Below are positions 1 to 5,725 of a DNA stretch of 5,725 bases, piece by piece. Origin of the DNA: Planctomycetota bacterium (lineage in GTDB: Bacteria > Planctomycetota > Phycisphaerae > FEN-1346). The notes beneath the pieces are model-generated. The model did no database searches. It was not told where the DNA came from and saw nothing but the letters and a program-made list of their open reading frames with translations. Both the position numbers and the translations under genes were made by a program. The stretch covers positions 1 through 5,725 of the forward strand of contig JAPLML010000007.1 of NCBI GenBank assembly GCA_026387055.1, written 5' to 3'. Every line of letters begins with the position of its first letter. Position 1 is the first letter of the stretch.

Positions 1-314
1 TGGAGCAGGCCGACCGCGTCCACGTGGTCGAGGGGCGGTTCGCCTGGGATGACGTAGGCACGTGGCGGATCCTGCGCGGCCACGTTCCGGCAGATGAGCA
101 TGGCAACATACTTCAGGGCCGGGCCGTCGCCATGGACGCCAGCGGCAACGTCCTCTACTCCACCGGCGAGCACCTGGTGACGGCCCTCGGCGTGCGGGAC
201 CTCATCATCGTCGCCACCGCCGACGCCACCCTCGTCACCACCCGCGACAGCGCCGAACGCGTCCGGGACCTTGTGGCCAAGCTGAAGGATCAGCGGCTCG
301 ACCGCTACCTCTGA
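1..314 (+). CDS. manC: Mannose-1-phosphate guanylyltransferase, C-terminal fragment (ManC-type)
   Basis: The frame is open from the window edge (first whole codon at base 3) and ends at TGA 312-314, leaving the last 103 residues of a protein that usually has about 350. The enzyme converts mannose-1-phosphate and GTP to GDP-mannose in the cytoplasm, the donor for mannose- or fucose-containing polysaccharides. The visible part carries the family's conserved 'FAWDDVGTW' segment near its start. It is followed by the beta-strand-rich tail 'GNVLYSTGEHLVTALGVRDLIIV' (quoted in part: HLVTALGVRDLIIV), then 'TADATLVTTRDSAERVRDLV', which is the usual ending of these nucleotidyltransferases. The N-terminal GTP-binding signature is outside the window. 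The next gene lies 85 bases downstream on the same strand with no clear terminator between them, so co-transcription is possible. A related sugar-phosphate nucleotidyltransferase is the only serious alternative. Confidence 0.85.
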   Translation, partial: EQADRVHVVEGRFAWDDVGTWRILRGHVPADEHGNILQGRAVAMDASGNVLYSTGEHLVTALGVRDLIIVATADATLVTTRDSAERVRDLVAKLKDQRLDRYL

Positions 315-316
315 CA

Positions 317-358
317 CGTGCGGAGCGCCAAGCGCGGCTTGCGGAACGCAGGCCGGCG
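317..358. repeat. Degenerate 7-bp periodic tract upstream of the glycosidase gene
   Basis: Read from 317 in steps of seven, this tract gives cgtgcgg, agcgcca, agcgcgg, cttgcgg, aacgcag and a sixth, poorly matching unit. They share a loose N-R-Y-G-C-G-G pattern, close to the better preserved array at 1962-2017 on the other side of the gene. The tract fills about half of the 85-base gap after the ManC-type gene. Because the base composition is so GC-rich, part of the resemblance could be chance. Confidence 0.4.
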
Positions 359-399
359 CGCGCCCCGCCTGTCCGCTTCACATCCGGACGATTCCCGAC

Positions 400-1932
400 A
401 TGGTGGGACAGGTCGAAATCACCAGGGCGGCCCCTCGCCGTCGGCGCCGGCTGAGGGGCTGCGCCTGGGGCTGCGGCGGCACCATCGTCCTGTTTCTGCT
501 CCTTGTGGCGCTGCTCCTCGCGCTCCTGAGCAAGGTCCCGACGAGCTACCCGCCCGCGGCGCGCCCCATCGAGCCGCCGTCGCCCGCCGACTATGCCGCT
601 GCCGGCCTCGACGGCTTCGGATCGCCCTACCTTGGCCACACCGGGAGCTGGGACGGCAAGGGCGGCGCGCTGTGGGGACGCTCGAAGGCGGCCGACCTCG
701 ACCTGGAAGTCGGCATGGGGCTGCGCTGGACGTTCATGCCCGTCTACTGGCGCGCCATGGAGCCGGACGGCCCGGCGGACCTGTCGAAGGGAGTTCCCGA
801 AGCCTGGCAGGCCCTCGACGCGTTTGTCATCGAGGCCGAGAAGCGCAAGCTCAACGTCCTCATGCAGGCGCCGGTGGTTGGCGGCAACGCCGGCGGCCCG
901 CCCGACTGGGCCGGACGCCGCGAACCGGACAAGTCCGCCCCGGCCGACATGGAGGCCGCGGCCGCGCTGGCCGGGAAGCTGGCGGCCCGCTACGCGCCCG
1001 GCGGCACGCTCGCGGTGCGCGAGGGGTGGGGCGACCGCTATGGCGGCCGCGCCTGGGACCTGGACAACGAACCTGAATCGTATCGCACGTGCTGGAGCGG
1101 CCAGGCCGGCGACTACGCCGAGTTCGCCGCCAAGTCCGCCGCCCTCATCAAGCGGGCCGACCCCCGCGCCGTGATCGCGCTTCCCGCGTGCACCGGCGGC
1201 GGCCACGCCGCCAAGTGGATCGAGCCCGCCCTCGACGCCCATCGCCTGGCCGGCTCGCCGGAATATCGCCGGCGGGGCGCTGCCCACTCGGTCGGCCCCG
1301 TTGCCGATGTCATCAGTTTCCATATCTATGAAGGACTCGACAGCATGTTCGCCGACCGCACCGTGGAGCGGGTGTTCGGCGAGGTCCGCGACGTGTTCGA
1401 AGCGTGGGAGACCGGCGCCACCGGGTTCCACTATCCCCGCAAGCGCGAGTACTGGCACACCGAGGGCAATTTCGATTTCCTCGGCATCCTCTCCGCGGCG
1501 CGGCGAGCAGCATGGCGCATCCAGTTCTTCACGCGGGCCTTTGCCGCCGGCGTTCGCAAGGTCTGCGTCATGGACGCCTCCGCGCCCGAACAGGCCGCGG
1601 TGCGGGCCTACGTTCGGGCGCTTCCCTGGCCCTTTCCGATGCGGCCGGCCGACGGCGAGGTGAAGGTCCTGCGCGGCAGCGCCGCGGCCCTCCGGCATCC
1701 GGACGGCGACGAGCCCGGCGCGGGCCGGGTCTGGGTCCTGTGGGCCGTCGCCGACACGGGCGACGCGCGGGTGGAGGTGCCCGTCGTCCGCGAGCAGGTC
1801 ACGCTGATACAGGTTGACGGCACGACAACCGTGCGCCAGGCAGCCGGCGGCCGCCTCACGGTGGACCTGAAGGGCGACCGCAAGATGGCCCCGCCCATCC
1901 TTGTCGTGGACCGGCCGACGGGCGGGCCGTGA
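400..1932 (+). CDS. Membrane-anchored clan GH-A glycoside hydrolase (GH39/GH5-like)
   Basis: This 510-residue protein probably hydrolyses a polysaccharide or glycoside outside the cytoplasmic membrane. It begins with an arginine-rich stretch (residues 9-19) followed by one hydrophobic segment (about 27-43), which suggests an N-in, C-out signal anchor, and then a proline-rich linker (50-62). Residues about 75-410 read as a TIM barrel: 'LRWTFMPVYWRAMEPDGP' (108-125), 'LDAFVIEAEKRKLNVLM' (139-155), 'WDLDNEPES' with likely acid/base E224 (219-227), 'ISFHIYEG' (305-312), and 'EYWHTEGNF' with likely nucleophile E355 (350-358). The 131-residue gap between the two glutamates suits a retaining GH-A enzyme. 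Residues about 418-505 form a beta-rich tail that resembles the accessory sandwich of GH39 and GH5 enzymes. The ATG at 400 is the first usable start, since the upstream in-frame codons contain no ATG or GTG. No good Shine-Dalgarno site precedes it. The substrate is unknown. Position after a ManC-type gene hints at a role in exopolysaccharide processing. Confidence 0.75.
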   Translation: MVGQVEITRAAPRRRRRLRGCAWGCGGTIVLFLLLVALLLALLSKVPTSYPPAARPIEPPSPADYAAAGLDGFGSPYLGHTGSWDGKGGALWGRSKAADLDLEVGMGLRWTFMPVYWRAMEPDGPADLSKGVPEAWQALDAFVIEAEKRKLNVLMQAPVVGGNAGGPPDWAGRREPDKSAPADMEAAAALAGKLAARYAPGGTLAVREGWGDRYGGRAWDLDNEPESYRTCWSGQAGDYAEFAAKSAALIKRADPRAVIALPACTGGGHAAKWIEPALDAHRLAGSPEYRRRGAAHSVGPVADVISFHIYEGLDSMFADRTVERVFGEVRDVFEAWETGATGFHYPRKREYWHTEGNFDFLGILSAARRAAWRIQFFTRAFAAGVRKVCVMDASAPEQAAVRAYVRALPWPFPMRPADGEVKVLRGSAAALRHPDGDEPGAGRVWVLWAVADTGDARVEVPVVREQVTLIQVDGTTTVRQAAGGRLTVDLKGDRKMAPPILVVDRPTGGP

Positions 1933-1961
1933 CCACGGCCCTGCCGTACCCCACGCCAGGA

Positions 1962-2017
1962 AGTGCGGAACGCGAAGTGCGGAATGCGGAATGTGGAGTG
2001 TGGAGTGAACAGCGAAC
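1962..2017. repeat. Eight-unit 7-bp tandem array (consensus ARYGYGG)
   Basis: Eight consecutive heptamers run without a break, beginning 30 bases after the glycosidase stop codon. The best-preserved units are agtgcgg (twice), aatgcgg, aatgtgg and agtgtgg. The last two (agtgaac, agcgaac) keep only the first half of the unit. Three units make 21 bases, so the complementary strand reads as a repeating heptapeptide of the PHSAFRI kind, seen here as variants such as 'HSTFRIPHFAFRTS'. That antisense reading is a by-product of the repeat and not a protein. Similar intergenic heptamers are, from memory, common in planctomycete genomes. Confidence 0.8.
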
Positions 2018-2085
2018 GCCATTTAGCCGCCCAGCTTGTCGCAGAGTCGCCGCGGCGACCTGGGCGCGTTTCCGTTTGACGGGGA

Positions 2086-2135
2086 GCCGCAGGCTGTAGG
2101 AATGGCATCAAACAACAGGACCTACAGTTTGCGGC
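2086..2135. terminator. Hairpin between convergent genes, possible bidirectional terminator
   Basis: The arm gccgcaggctgtagg (2086-2100) pairs with cctacagtttgcggc (2121-2135) across a 20-base loop. In plus-strand RNA all 15 positions pair, 13 as Watson-Crick and two as G-U. In minus-strand RNA the same two positions become A-C mismatches. The right arm ends immediately beside the stop codon of the minus-strand gene (TAG at 2136-2138), and the glycosidase gene ends 153 bases to the left, so the hairpin sits where both transcripts should stop. There is no T-run on either side, so it is not a classical intrinsic terminator. It may instead be an mRNA 3'-end stabiliser or a degenerate palindromic repeat. 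Confidence 0.5.
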
Positions 2136-5100
2136 CTACGGCCTTTCAATGACCGGGGCGCTCTTGACCAGCGGCCGGATGGGCAGGTCCTCGACGCGCG
2201 GGAACGCGGGATCGGCGATCGCACGGATCTCCTCGTCCCCGCGGTACGGGCAATTGCAGTCCACCCACGCGATGAGTTTCTGGAGGCTGACGGGGTCCAC
2301 CTTCACGTTGTTGTGTTTTCCGCCCATCGCTATCTCGATAAGCTTGCTCGTGTACGAGAGGTACTGCATCGGCGGCGCGGTGACGTAGCTCGCCGGGTCG
2401 CTCTGGCCGAAGTTCTCGACCATCATGGCGCCGGCGATGCCGTGCGACTTGAGGCCCGTCCCCCCGGGGCCCACGAGCGTCAGGTACGGTTCCTTGAAGG
2501 GCCCCGACCCCGGGCGCAGGGTCATGTCGAGTTTCTTCCGCCCCTTGCCGTCGCCCTGGTGGCACTTGCCGCAATACTGGTCGAGTACCGGCTGGACCAG
2601 GCGCTCGTAGCCGATGCTCGCGGTGCCCCACGGCGGCGGGGCGAGGTCCGACGGCCCGCGCTTGATCGCCTCGGCGACCGTCGCCGCCGGCGCCACGCTG
2701 TGGAGCTCGTGGCACCCCACGCACCCGCGCCGCTCGCCCGGCATCACGCCCGTGAAGGAGCGCATCGTCTGGAGGGCGCGGCCGTGCTCGTCGAGAAGCT
2801 GGAAATGCAGCGCCACGCCCGCCGGCACCTTGAAACAGACCGACCCGTCCGCCTCCACCGGCGCGGTGCCGAGGATGCGCTTCACGCCGTCGTCCTGGTG
2901 CGAGGCGACCACCGGGCCGGAGAACCGCCCGTCGCGCGTCCACAGCGAGTAGGTCCGCGCGTCCATCTGGATGACGCGCAGGTGCTTCGCCTTCCCCGCC
3001 GGTATCTGCGGCACGCCCTGGTAGACGTTCGTGCTGAAGAGGACGCCCGGCGGCGGCATCTGGCGGTCCTTGCCCGTTCCCGGCCACGCCACCTGGTCGG
3101 CGTGGACCGGCGGGCGCTCGCGGGCCTTGAGGGGCATCGCGTGCCAGATGTTGTATGCCCCCTCGTAGATGAGTTCGCGGTTGCCGTGCACGTCCATGAG
3201 GTAGAGGCGGAACTTGCCGTCGCCGCCCGCCCGCTGGGCCGAGACGAGGAAATCCTCCTCCGACAGCGGGTACGGCGTCTTGTAGGCCGCGAACCGCCCG
3301 GCCGTGTGGTAATCGGCGCACTCGTGCGGATCGACCGGCGGCGTGCCGCACTCCGGCCACGGCGTCTCGCAGGTCACCTTCGTGAGGCCGTGCGGGAAGT
3401 TGAAGCCTTTCGCGGGGTCGATGATGCCGACCGAGCCCGCGAACCAGTTGTGGTGCGCCACGCCCGTGAACATCACGCGATGGCTGCCGGGGATCGGGCG
3501 CGGCTCCGCCAGGTGATCGGGCCAGACGCTCTGGTTCCCCCAGAACGTGGTCGTGCCGGTGCCGTCCGGGTGGGTGGTCCACAGGCTCTCGATCCGCCAC
3601 AGGGCCTTGTCGGTGTACTCCCACCGCGAGTAGATGACGCGCCCGTCGTTCAGGAGGGCCGGGCACCAGTCGGGCTCGCTGTTCTGGCTGATGAGGTAGA
3701 TGTTCCGGCCGTCGGCGTCGCACCGCGCGAGCACGTACGAATATGTATACGGCATGCACCTCACGTACGTGTTCGACCGCGTGGTGGTGAAGAGGATGTG
3801 CCCGTCGGGCAGGTAGATGGGGTCGGTGTCGTCGTACGGACCGCTCGTCAGCTGGCGGAGGCCCGTGCCGTCGACGTTGATCTCGTACAGGTGGAAGCTC
3901 TTTTCATCGTGCGGCCGGTAGCAGAAGAGGACATGCCTGGAGTCGAACGAGAGGTCCGGCCGCCAGAAGAACCCCGGCTTTTCGGGGGCGAGCTTCCGCA
4001 GCTTCCCGCCCGGTGAGAGGCCGTCGAGCACGAGCAGCCGCCCGCCCGGCACGGCCATCATCCCGTTGCGGTGGCGGGCCTGGTGCGGCCACTCGCGGCC
4101 GGCCGGGTACGGGTTGTCGATGAAGAGCGCCTGCGAGAAGTCCACGACCGGGTTTTTGAACGTGAGGCGGCGCTTCACCGCGCGCCCCGCCAGATAGAGC
4201 TGCCGCGCGGCCGCCTCGTCGGGCTTCTCGGCGAGGCGTCTCTCGAGCGTGTCGAGTGCCGCCAGGTCGGTTGCCAGGTCGGGCGTCTTTCGGTTCTTCG
4301 CCAGGCGGGCCGCCAACTCGCGCGCCCAGCGGATCTCCTCCGCGGTCCGGGCAGCGAGGGGCTTGCCCTCGGTCTGGAAGATCCAGTCGCTCTCGAGGAC
4401 GGCCGCCGCCTCGGCCTCCGAGAGCGTGAGCGTGGGCGGCTCGGTCGGCGCGAGCGGCGGGGCGGGGGCGTATTCCTCGTAGATGCCCGCCGCCTGCGGG
4501 TTCTGTGCCAGCAGCGCCTTCAGGTCCGCCGGGATTTCCTTGAAGGGCTTCCACTTCTGGAGCGGCTCGCCGGCGGCGGCCTGGAGCGGCCCCTCGGACG
4601 GCCACTGGCCGCTATAGCCGCCGGCGGGCCGGCCGAGCCCCGCCATGATCGTGCAAACGCCCGTCGGCGGGTCGACGAGGACGAGCCCCGCCGTGGCCGC
4701 GTCGAGCGTGCTGTAGTCCTGCTCGTGGGTGTGGGCCGCCTCGAGGTTCGCGTAGGCGGTGAGCGTGACGTCCGCGAGCGGCTTGGCGCCCGCGTTGGTC
4801 AGGACGAACTCGACGGCTGCTGCGGCGCCCTTGGCCATGATCGCGCGGAGGCGGATCTTGAGTTGCCCGTCGGCGGTCGCCATCGTGCCGACCGCCTGGT
4901 CCGCGGCCACCGCCACGATGGGTTCCAGGACCTGCACGTTTTCCGCCGCGGCGCGGCTGCCGGCGATAGGCGTGCCCGCGCGGCGGGGGGCGCCGTCGTT
5001 GTAGTGCACGTACCACCCGAAGCGGCTGAGCTGTCCTCCCTGGGGGCCGGTCAGGCTCTGCCGCCCGCCTTCCCAGAAAAAGTGGCCGGGGCCTTCGAGG

Positions 5101-5405
5101 GCGAAATCGGTGACCCCATTCTTGATCCACACCGTGGGCGGAGGCTTGGCGTCGCCGCGCGGCGGAGGCTCAGGAAGGTTCGCCAACTCCCGGCGGGCCT
5201 GGTCCACGACCTTGGCGGCCTCGGCGTACGACGGGCCGTAGGCGAACAGGACCACCTCGCGGGCCGCGCGGCCGGGCTCGAGCGTCGCCAGGCGCCACGT
5301 CAGGTGCCCGTCGGCGTTGCCGGTCGATGAGAGTCCGCCCGCGAGGCAGGTGCCCGTGGGCAGCAGGATTGTGGCCAGTACCGCGATGGCGCCGAGGGCG
5401 CGCAC
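2136..5405 (-). CDS. Secreted di-haem c protein with PD40 beta-propeller, hydrazine synthase alpha subunit-like
   Basis: This 1089-residue exported protein probably transfers electrons or carries out redox chemistry outside the cytoplasm; its substrate is unknown. A Sec signal peptide covers about residues 1-22 (hydrophobic 5-16, likely cut after CLA). Residues 24-285 form a beta-rich domain with no close match that I recognise. Residues 290-415 are mostly helical and lead into 'LTFKNPVVDFSQALFIDN'. A TolB/PD40-like propeller spans about 420-850, for example 'LSFDSRHVLF' and 'LPDGHILFTTTRS'. The C-terminal region carries two haem c sites, C895-V-G-C898-H899 and C945-G-K-C948-H949, then H1031 as a possible distal ligand and the family ending 'IAWVDCNCPY' (1045-1054). 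The propeller and the first haem site resemble the hydrazine synthase alpha subunit and its many planctomycete relatives, but the usual +4 tyrosine after CXXCH is a serine here (S903). An in-frame TGA at 5424-5426 leaves the GTG at 5403-5405 as the first possible start. The gene appears monocistronic in this window. Confidence 0.8.
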   Translation of the reverse strand: MRALGAIAVLATILLPTGTCLAGGLSSTGNADGHLTWRLATLEPGRAAREVVLFAYGPSYAEAAKVVDQARRELANLPEPPPRGDAKPPPTVWIKNGVTDFALEGPGHFFWEGGRQSLTGPQGGQLSRFGWYVHYNDGAPRRAGTPIAGSRAAAENVQVLEPIVAVAADQAVGTMATADGQLKIRLRAIMAKGAAAAVEFVLTNAGAKPLADVTLTAYANLEAAHTHEQDYSTLDAATAGLVLVDPPTGVCTIMAGLGRPAGGYSGQWPSEGPLQAAAGEPLQKWKPFKEIPADLKALLAQNPQAAGIYEEYAPAPPLAPTEPPTLTLSEAEAAAVLESDWIFQTEGKPLAARTAEEIRWARELAARLAKNRKTPDLATDLAALDTLERRLAEKPDEAAARQLYLAGRAVKRRLTFKNPVVDFSQALFIDNPYPAGREWPHQARHRNGMMAVPGGRLLVLDGLSPGGKLRKLAPEKPGFFWRPDLSFDSRHVLFCYRPHDEKSFHLYEINVDGTGLRQLTSGPYDDTDPIYLPDGHILFTTTRSNTYVRCMPYTYSYVLARCDADGRNIYLISQNSEPDWCPALLNDGRVIYSRWEYTDKALWRIESLWTTHPDGTGTTTFWGNQSVWPDHLAEPRPIPGSHRVMFTGVAHHNWFAGSVGIIDPAKGFNFPHGLTKVTCETPWPECGTPPVDPHECADYHTAGRFAAYKTPYPLSEEDFLVSAQRAGGDGKFRLYLMDVHGNRELIYEGAYNIWHAMPLKARERPPVHADQVAWPGTGKDRQMPPPGVLFSTNVYQGVPQIPAGKAKHLRVIQMDARTYSLWTRDGRFSGPVVASHQDDGVKRILGTAPVEADGSVCFKVPAGVALHFQLLDEHGRALQTMRSFTGVMPGERRGCVGCHELHSVAPAATVAEAIKRGPSDLAPPPWGTASIGYERLVQPVLDQYCGKCHQGDGKGRKKLDMTLRPGSGPFKEPYLTLVGPGGTGLKSHGIAGAMMVENFGQSDPASYVTAPPMQYLSYTSKLIEIAMGGKHNNVKVDPVSLQKLIAWVDCNCPYRGDEEIRAIADPAFPRVEDLPIRPLVKSAPVIERP

Positions 5406-5411
5406 GTGTTG

Positions 5412-5416
5412 CCCCT
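5412..5416 (-). promoter_or_regulatory. Ribosome binding site supporting the GTG start
   Basis: On the minus strand AGGGG lies six bases before the GTG start codon at 5405, which is a good Shine-Dalgarno distance. Together with the in-frame TGA just upstream (5424-5426) it fixes the start of the di-haem protein. Confidence 0.65.
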
Positions 5417-5430
5417 GTTTCCGTCATGTG

Positions 5431-5455
5431 CCACGGCTTGCTTGCCAAGCCGTGG
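5431..5455. repeat. Perfect palindrome, 10-bp stem and 5-base loop
   Basis: The arm ccacggcttg (5431-5440) and its exact complement caagccgtgg (5446-5455) flank the loop cttgc. It lies 26 bases upstream of the GTG start of the di-haem gene, so it would form in the mRNA leader if transcription begins further upstream. It could act as a leader stem-loop or simply be a dispersed intergenic palindrome. A third copy of the arm lies at 5553-5562. Confidence 0.8.
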
Positions 5456-5550
5456 TTGAGAATGGTCCTCTTACCCTGCGGCGTTCCGCTTCTCAGCCCG
5501 TGGCGGACCGCCGGAAGAAGAGGAAGCAACAAGGTCCAGAGTACCATGAG

Positions 5551-5562
5551 AACCACGGCTTG
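5551..5562. repeat. Distant inverted copy of the palindrome arm
   Basis: aaccacggcttg here is the exact inverted complement of 5446-5457. The match resumes beyond a short mismatched spacer: accat at 5543-5547 is the complement of atggt at 5462-5466. The two copies therefore bound a segment of about 75 bases, and the same arm can pair with either the near or the distant partner. Confidence 0.7.
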
Positions 5563-5565
5563 GCT

Positions 5566-5604
5566 AGGGCGAACGCATCTAAATTCAGGGCGAACGCATC
5601 TAAA
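5566..5604. repeat. Two-copy direct repeat with 21-bp period
   Basis: agggcgaacgcatctaaa occurs at 5566-5583 and again, with no mismatch, at 5587-5604. The three-base spacer is ttc, and gttc follows the second copy, so the repeating unit is 21 bases. The core also appears inverted, as gatgcgtt, at 5715-5722 near the window edge. Two copies with a three-base spacer do not fit a CRISPR array. A dispersed intergenic repeat or a tandem regulator-binding site are the likelier readings. Confidence 0.8.
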
Positions 5605-5680
5605 GTTCGAAACCGCGTTTTCGCAGGCGAGGGGGCGGGCACCCGCTTTCTCGGCCCCTCATCTCGCCCGACGTTATGGC

Positions 5681-5700
5681 CCTTTTCGGAGTCGAAAAGG
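5681..5700. repeat. Hairpin with 8-bp stem and 4-base loop
   Basis: ccttttcg (5681-5688) and cgaaaagg (5693-5700) are exact complements around gagt. Two further G-C pairs (5678-5679 with 5701-5702) are possible if C5680 is bulged. No T-run follows on either strand, so terminator function for a gene beyond the right edge is only a possibility. Confidence 0.55.
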
Positions 5701-5725
5701 CCACAGAAAATTATGATGCGTTAGC

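Larger units (their letters stand above)
5406..5725. other. Non-coding upstream region of the di-haem gene, repeat-rich
   Basis: These 320 bases contain no reading frame with convincing coding character. They hold the ribosome binding site of the minus-strand gene, a palindrome, a second copy of its arm, a 21-bp-period duplication and a further hairpin, each listed separately. The region is visibly less GC-biased than the genes beside it, with A- and T-rich stretches around 5577-5613 and 5704-5717. The promoter of the di-haem gene must lie here or beyond the window, but no -35/-10 pair stands out. Confidence 0.6.

Noticed and set aside
235..2022. 595-codon open frame on the minus strand opposite the glycosidase gene
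   Set aside because: It is an antisense shadow produced by GC-rich codons: its product is an alanine-, glycine- and arginine-rich string with no recognisable motif, and its beginning merely translates the 7-bp repeat array. The plus-strand frame has catalytic motifs and a membrane anchor.
2313..4016. 567-codon open frame on the plus strand opposite the di-haem gene, and a similar one at 4071-5330
   Set aside because: Both are rich in R, A, V and L with no domain or signal, and they lie entirely opposite a gene with a signal peptide, propeller and two haem sites.
5340..5405. Lipoprotein signal on the di-haem protein (cysteine at residue 20)
   Set aside because: The residues before C20 are T-G-T, preceded by P16, so the usual lipobox leucine or similar residue at -3 is missing. 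A normal signal peptidase site after CLA fits better.
2136..5405. Calling the minus-strand gene hzsA and the organism an anammox bacterium
   Set aside because: The tyrosine ligand of the catalytic haem is absent, the protein is much longer, no beta or gamma subunit gene is adjacent in the window, and many non-anammox planctomycetes carry this family.
5170..5556. 128-codon minus-strand frame starting with a hydrophobic stretch (MVLMVLWTLLLPLLPAV)
   Set aside because: The start looks like a signal peptide but comes from a pyrimidine-rich stretch. The start codon is a GTG inside a repeat, the remainder is an arginine/proline-rich shadow of the di-haem gene in another frame, and no mature domain follows.
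5566..5604. Possible CRISPR array
   Set aside because: There are only two repeat units and the spacer is three bases long, far too short for CRISPR spacers.
5317..5724. Two overlapping plus-strand frames of about 130 codons at the right end
   Set aside because: They run across the palindrome and the 21-bp duplication, have no motif or ribosome binding site, and begin opposite the signal-peptide region of the di-haem gene.

Overview
The window is very GC-rich, with dense GC-ending codons and long antisense shadow frames. It looks like part of a planctomycete (Planctomycetota) chromosome. The main evidence is the large minus-strand gene, which belongs to a secreted, di-haem, beta-propeller family related to the hydrazine synthase alpha subunit and typical of Planctomycetota. 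It has the characteristic CVGCH and CGKCH sites and a 'WVD.N.PY' ending. Short tandem heptamer repeats between genes also fit this kind of genome. The assignment rests on recalled family features, not on a search.

Layout from left to right. Bases 1-314 hold the 3' end of a mannose-1-phosphate guanylyltransferase (ManC-type) on the plus strand. After an 85-base gap, 400-1932 encodes a membrane-anchored TIM-barrel glycoside hydrolase (clan GH-A, GH39/GH5-like) on the same strand. Bases 1933-2135 form a convergent intergenic region with an eight-unit 7-bp tandem array and a 15-bp-stem hairpin that abuts the stop codon of the next gene. Bases 2136-5405 encode, on the minus strand, a 1089-residue exported di-haem c / PD40 propeller protein starting at GTG. 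Bases 5406-5725 are its upstream region. It contains no convincing gene but is rich in repeats: a perfect 10-bp-stem palindrome with a further distant copy, a 21-bp-period tandem duplication and another hairpin.

The two plus-strand genes make a plausible pair. ManC makes GDP-mannose for surface or exopolysaccharide synthesis, and an anchored glycosidase could trim or process that polymer at the membrane, as PslB and PslG do in the Pseudomonas psl locus. This link is inference from adjacency. The minus-strand protein is an independent, convergent unit, presumably an extracytoplasmic redox or electron-transfer protein whose substrate cannot be told from sequence. It lacks the tyrosine that ligates the catalytic haem in true hydrazine synthase, so it should not be called an anammox enzyme. 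No mobile element, CRISPR array, tRNA or rRNA was seen.
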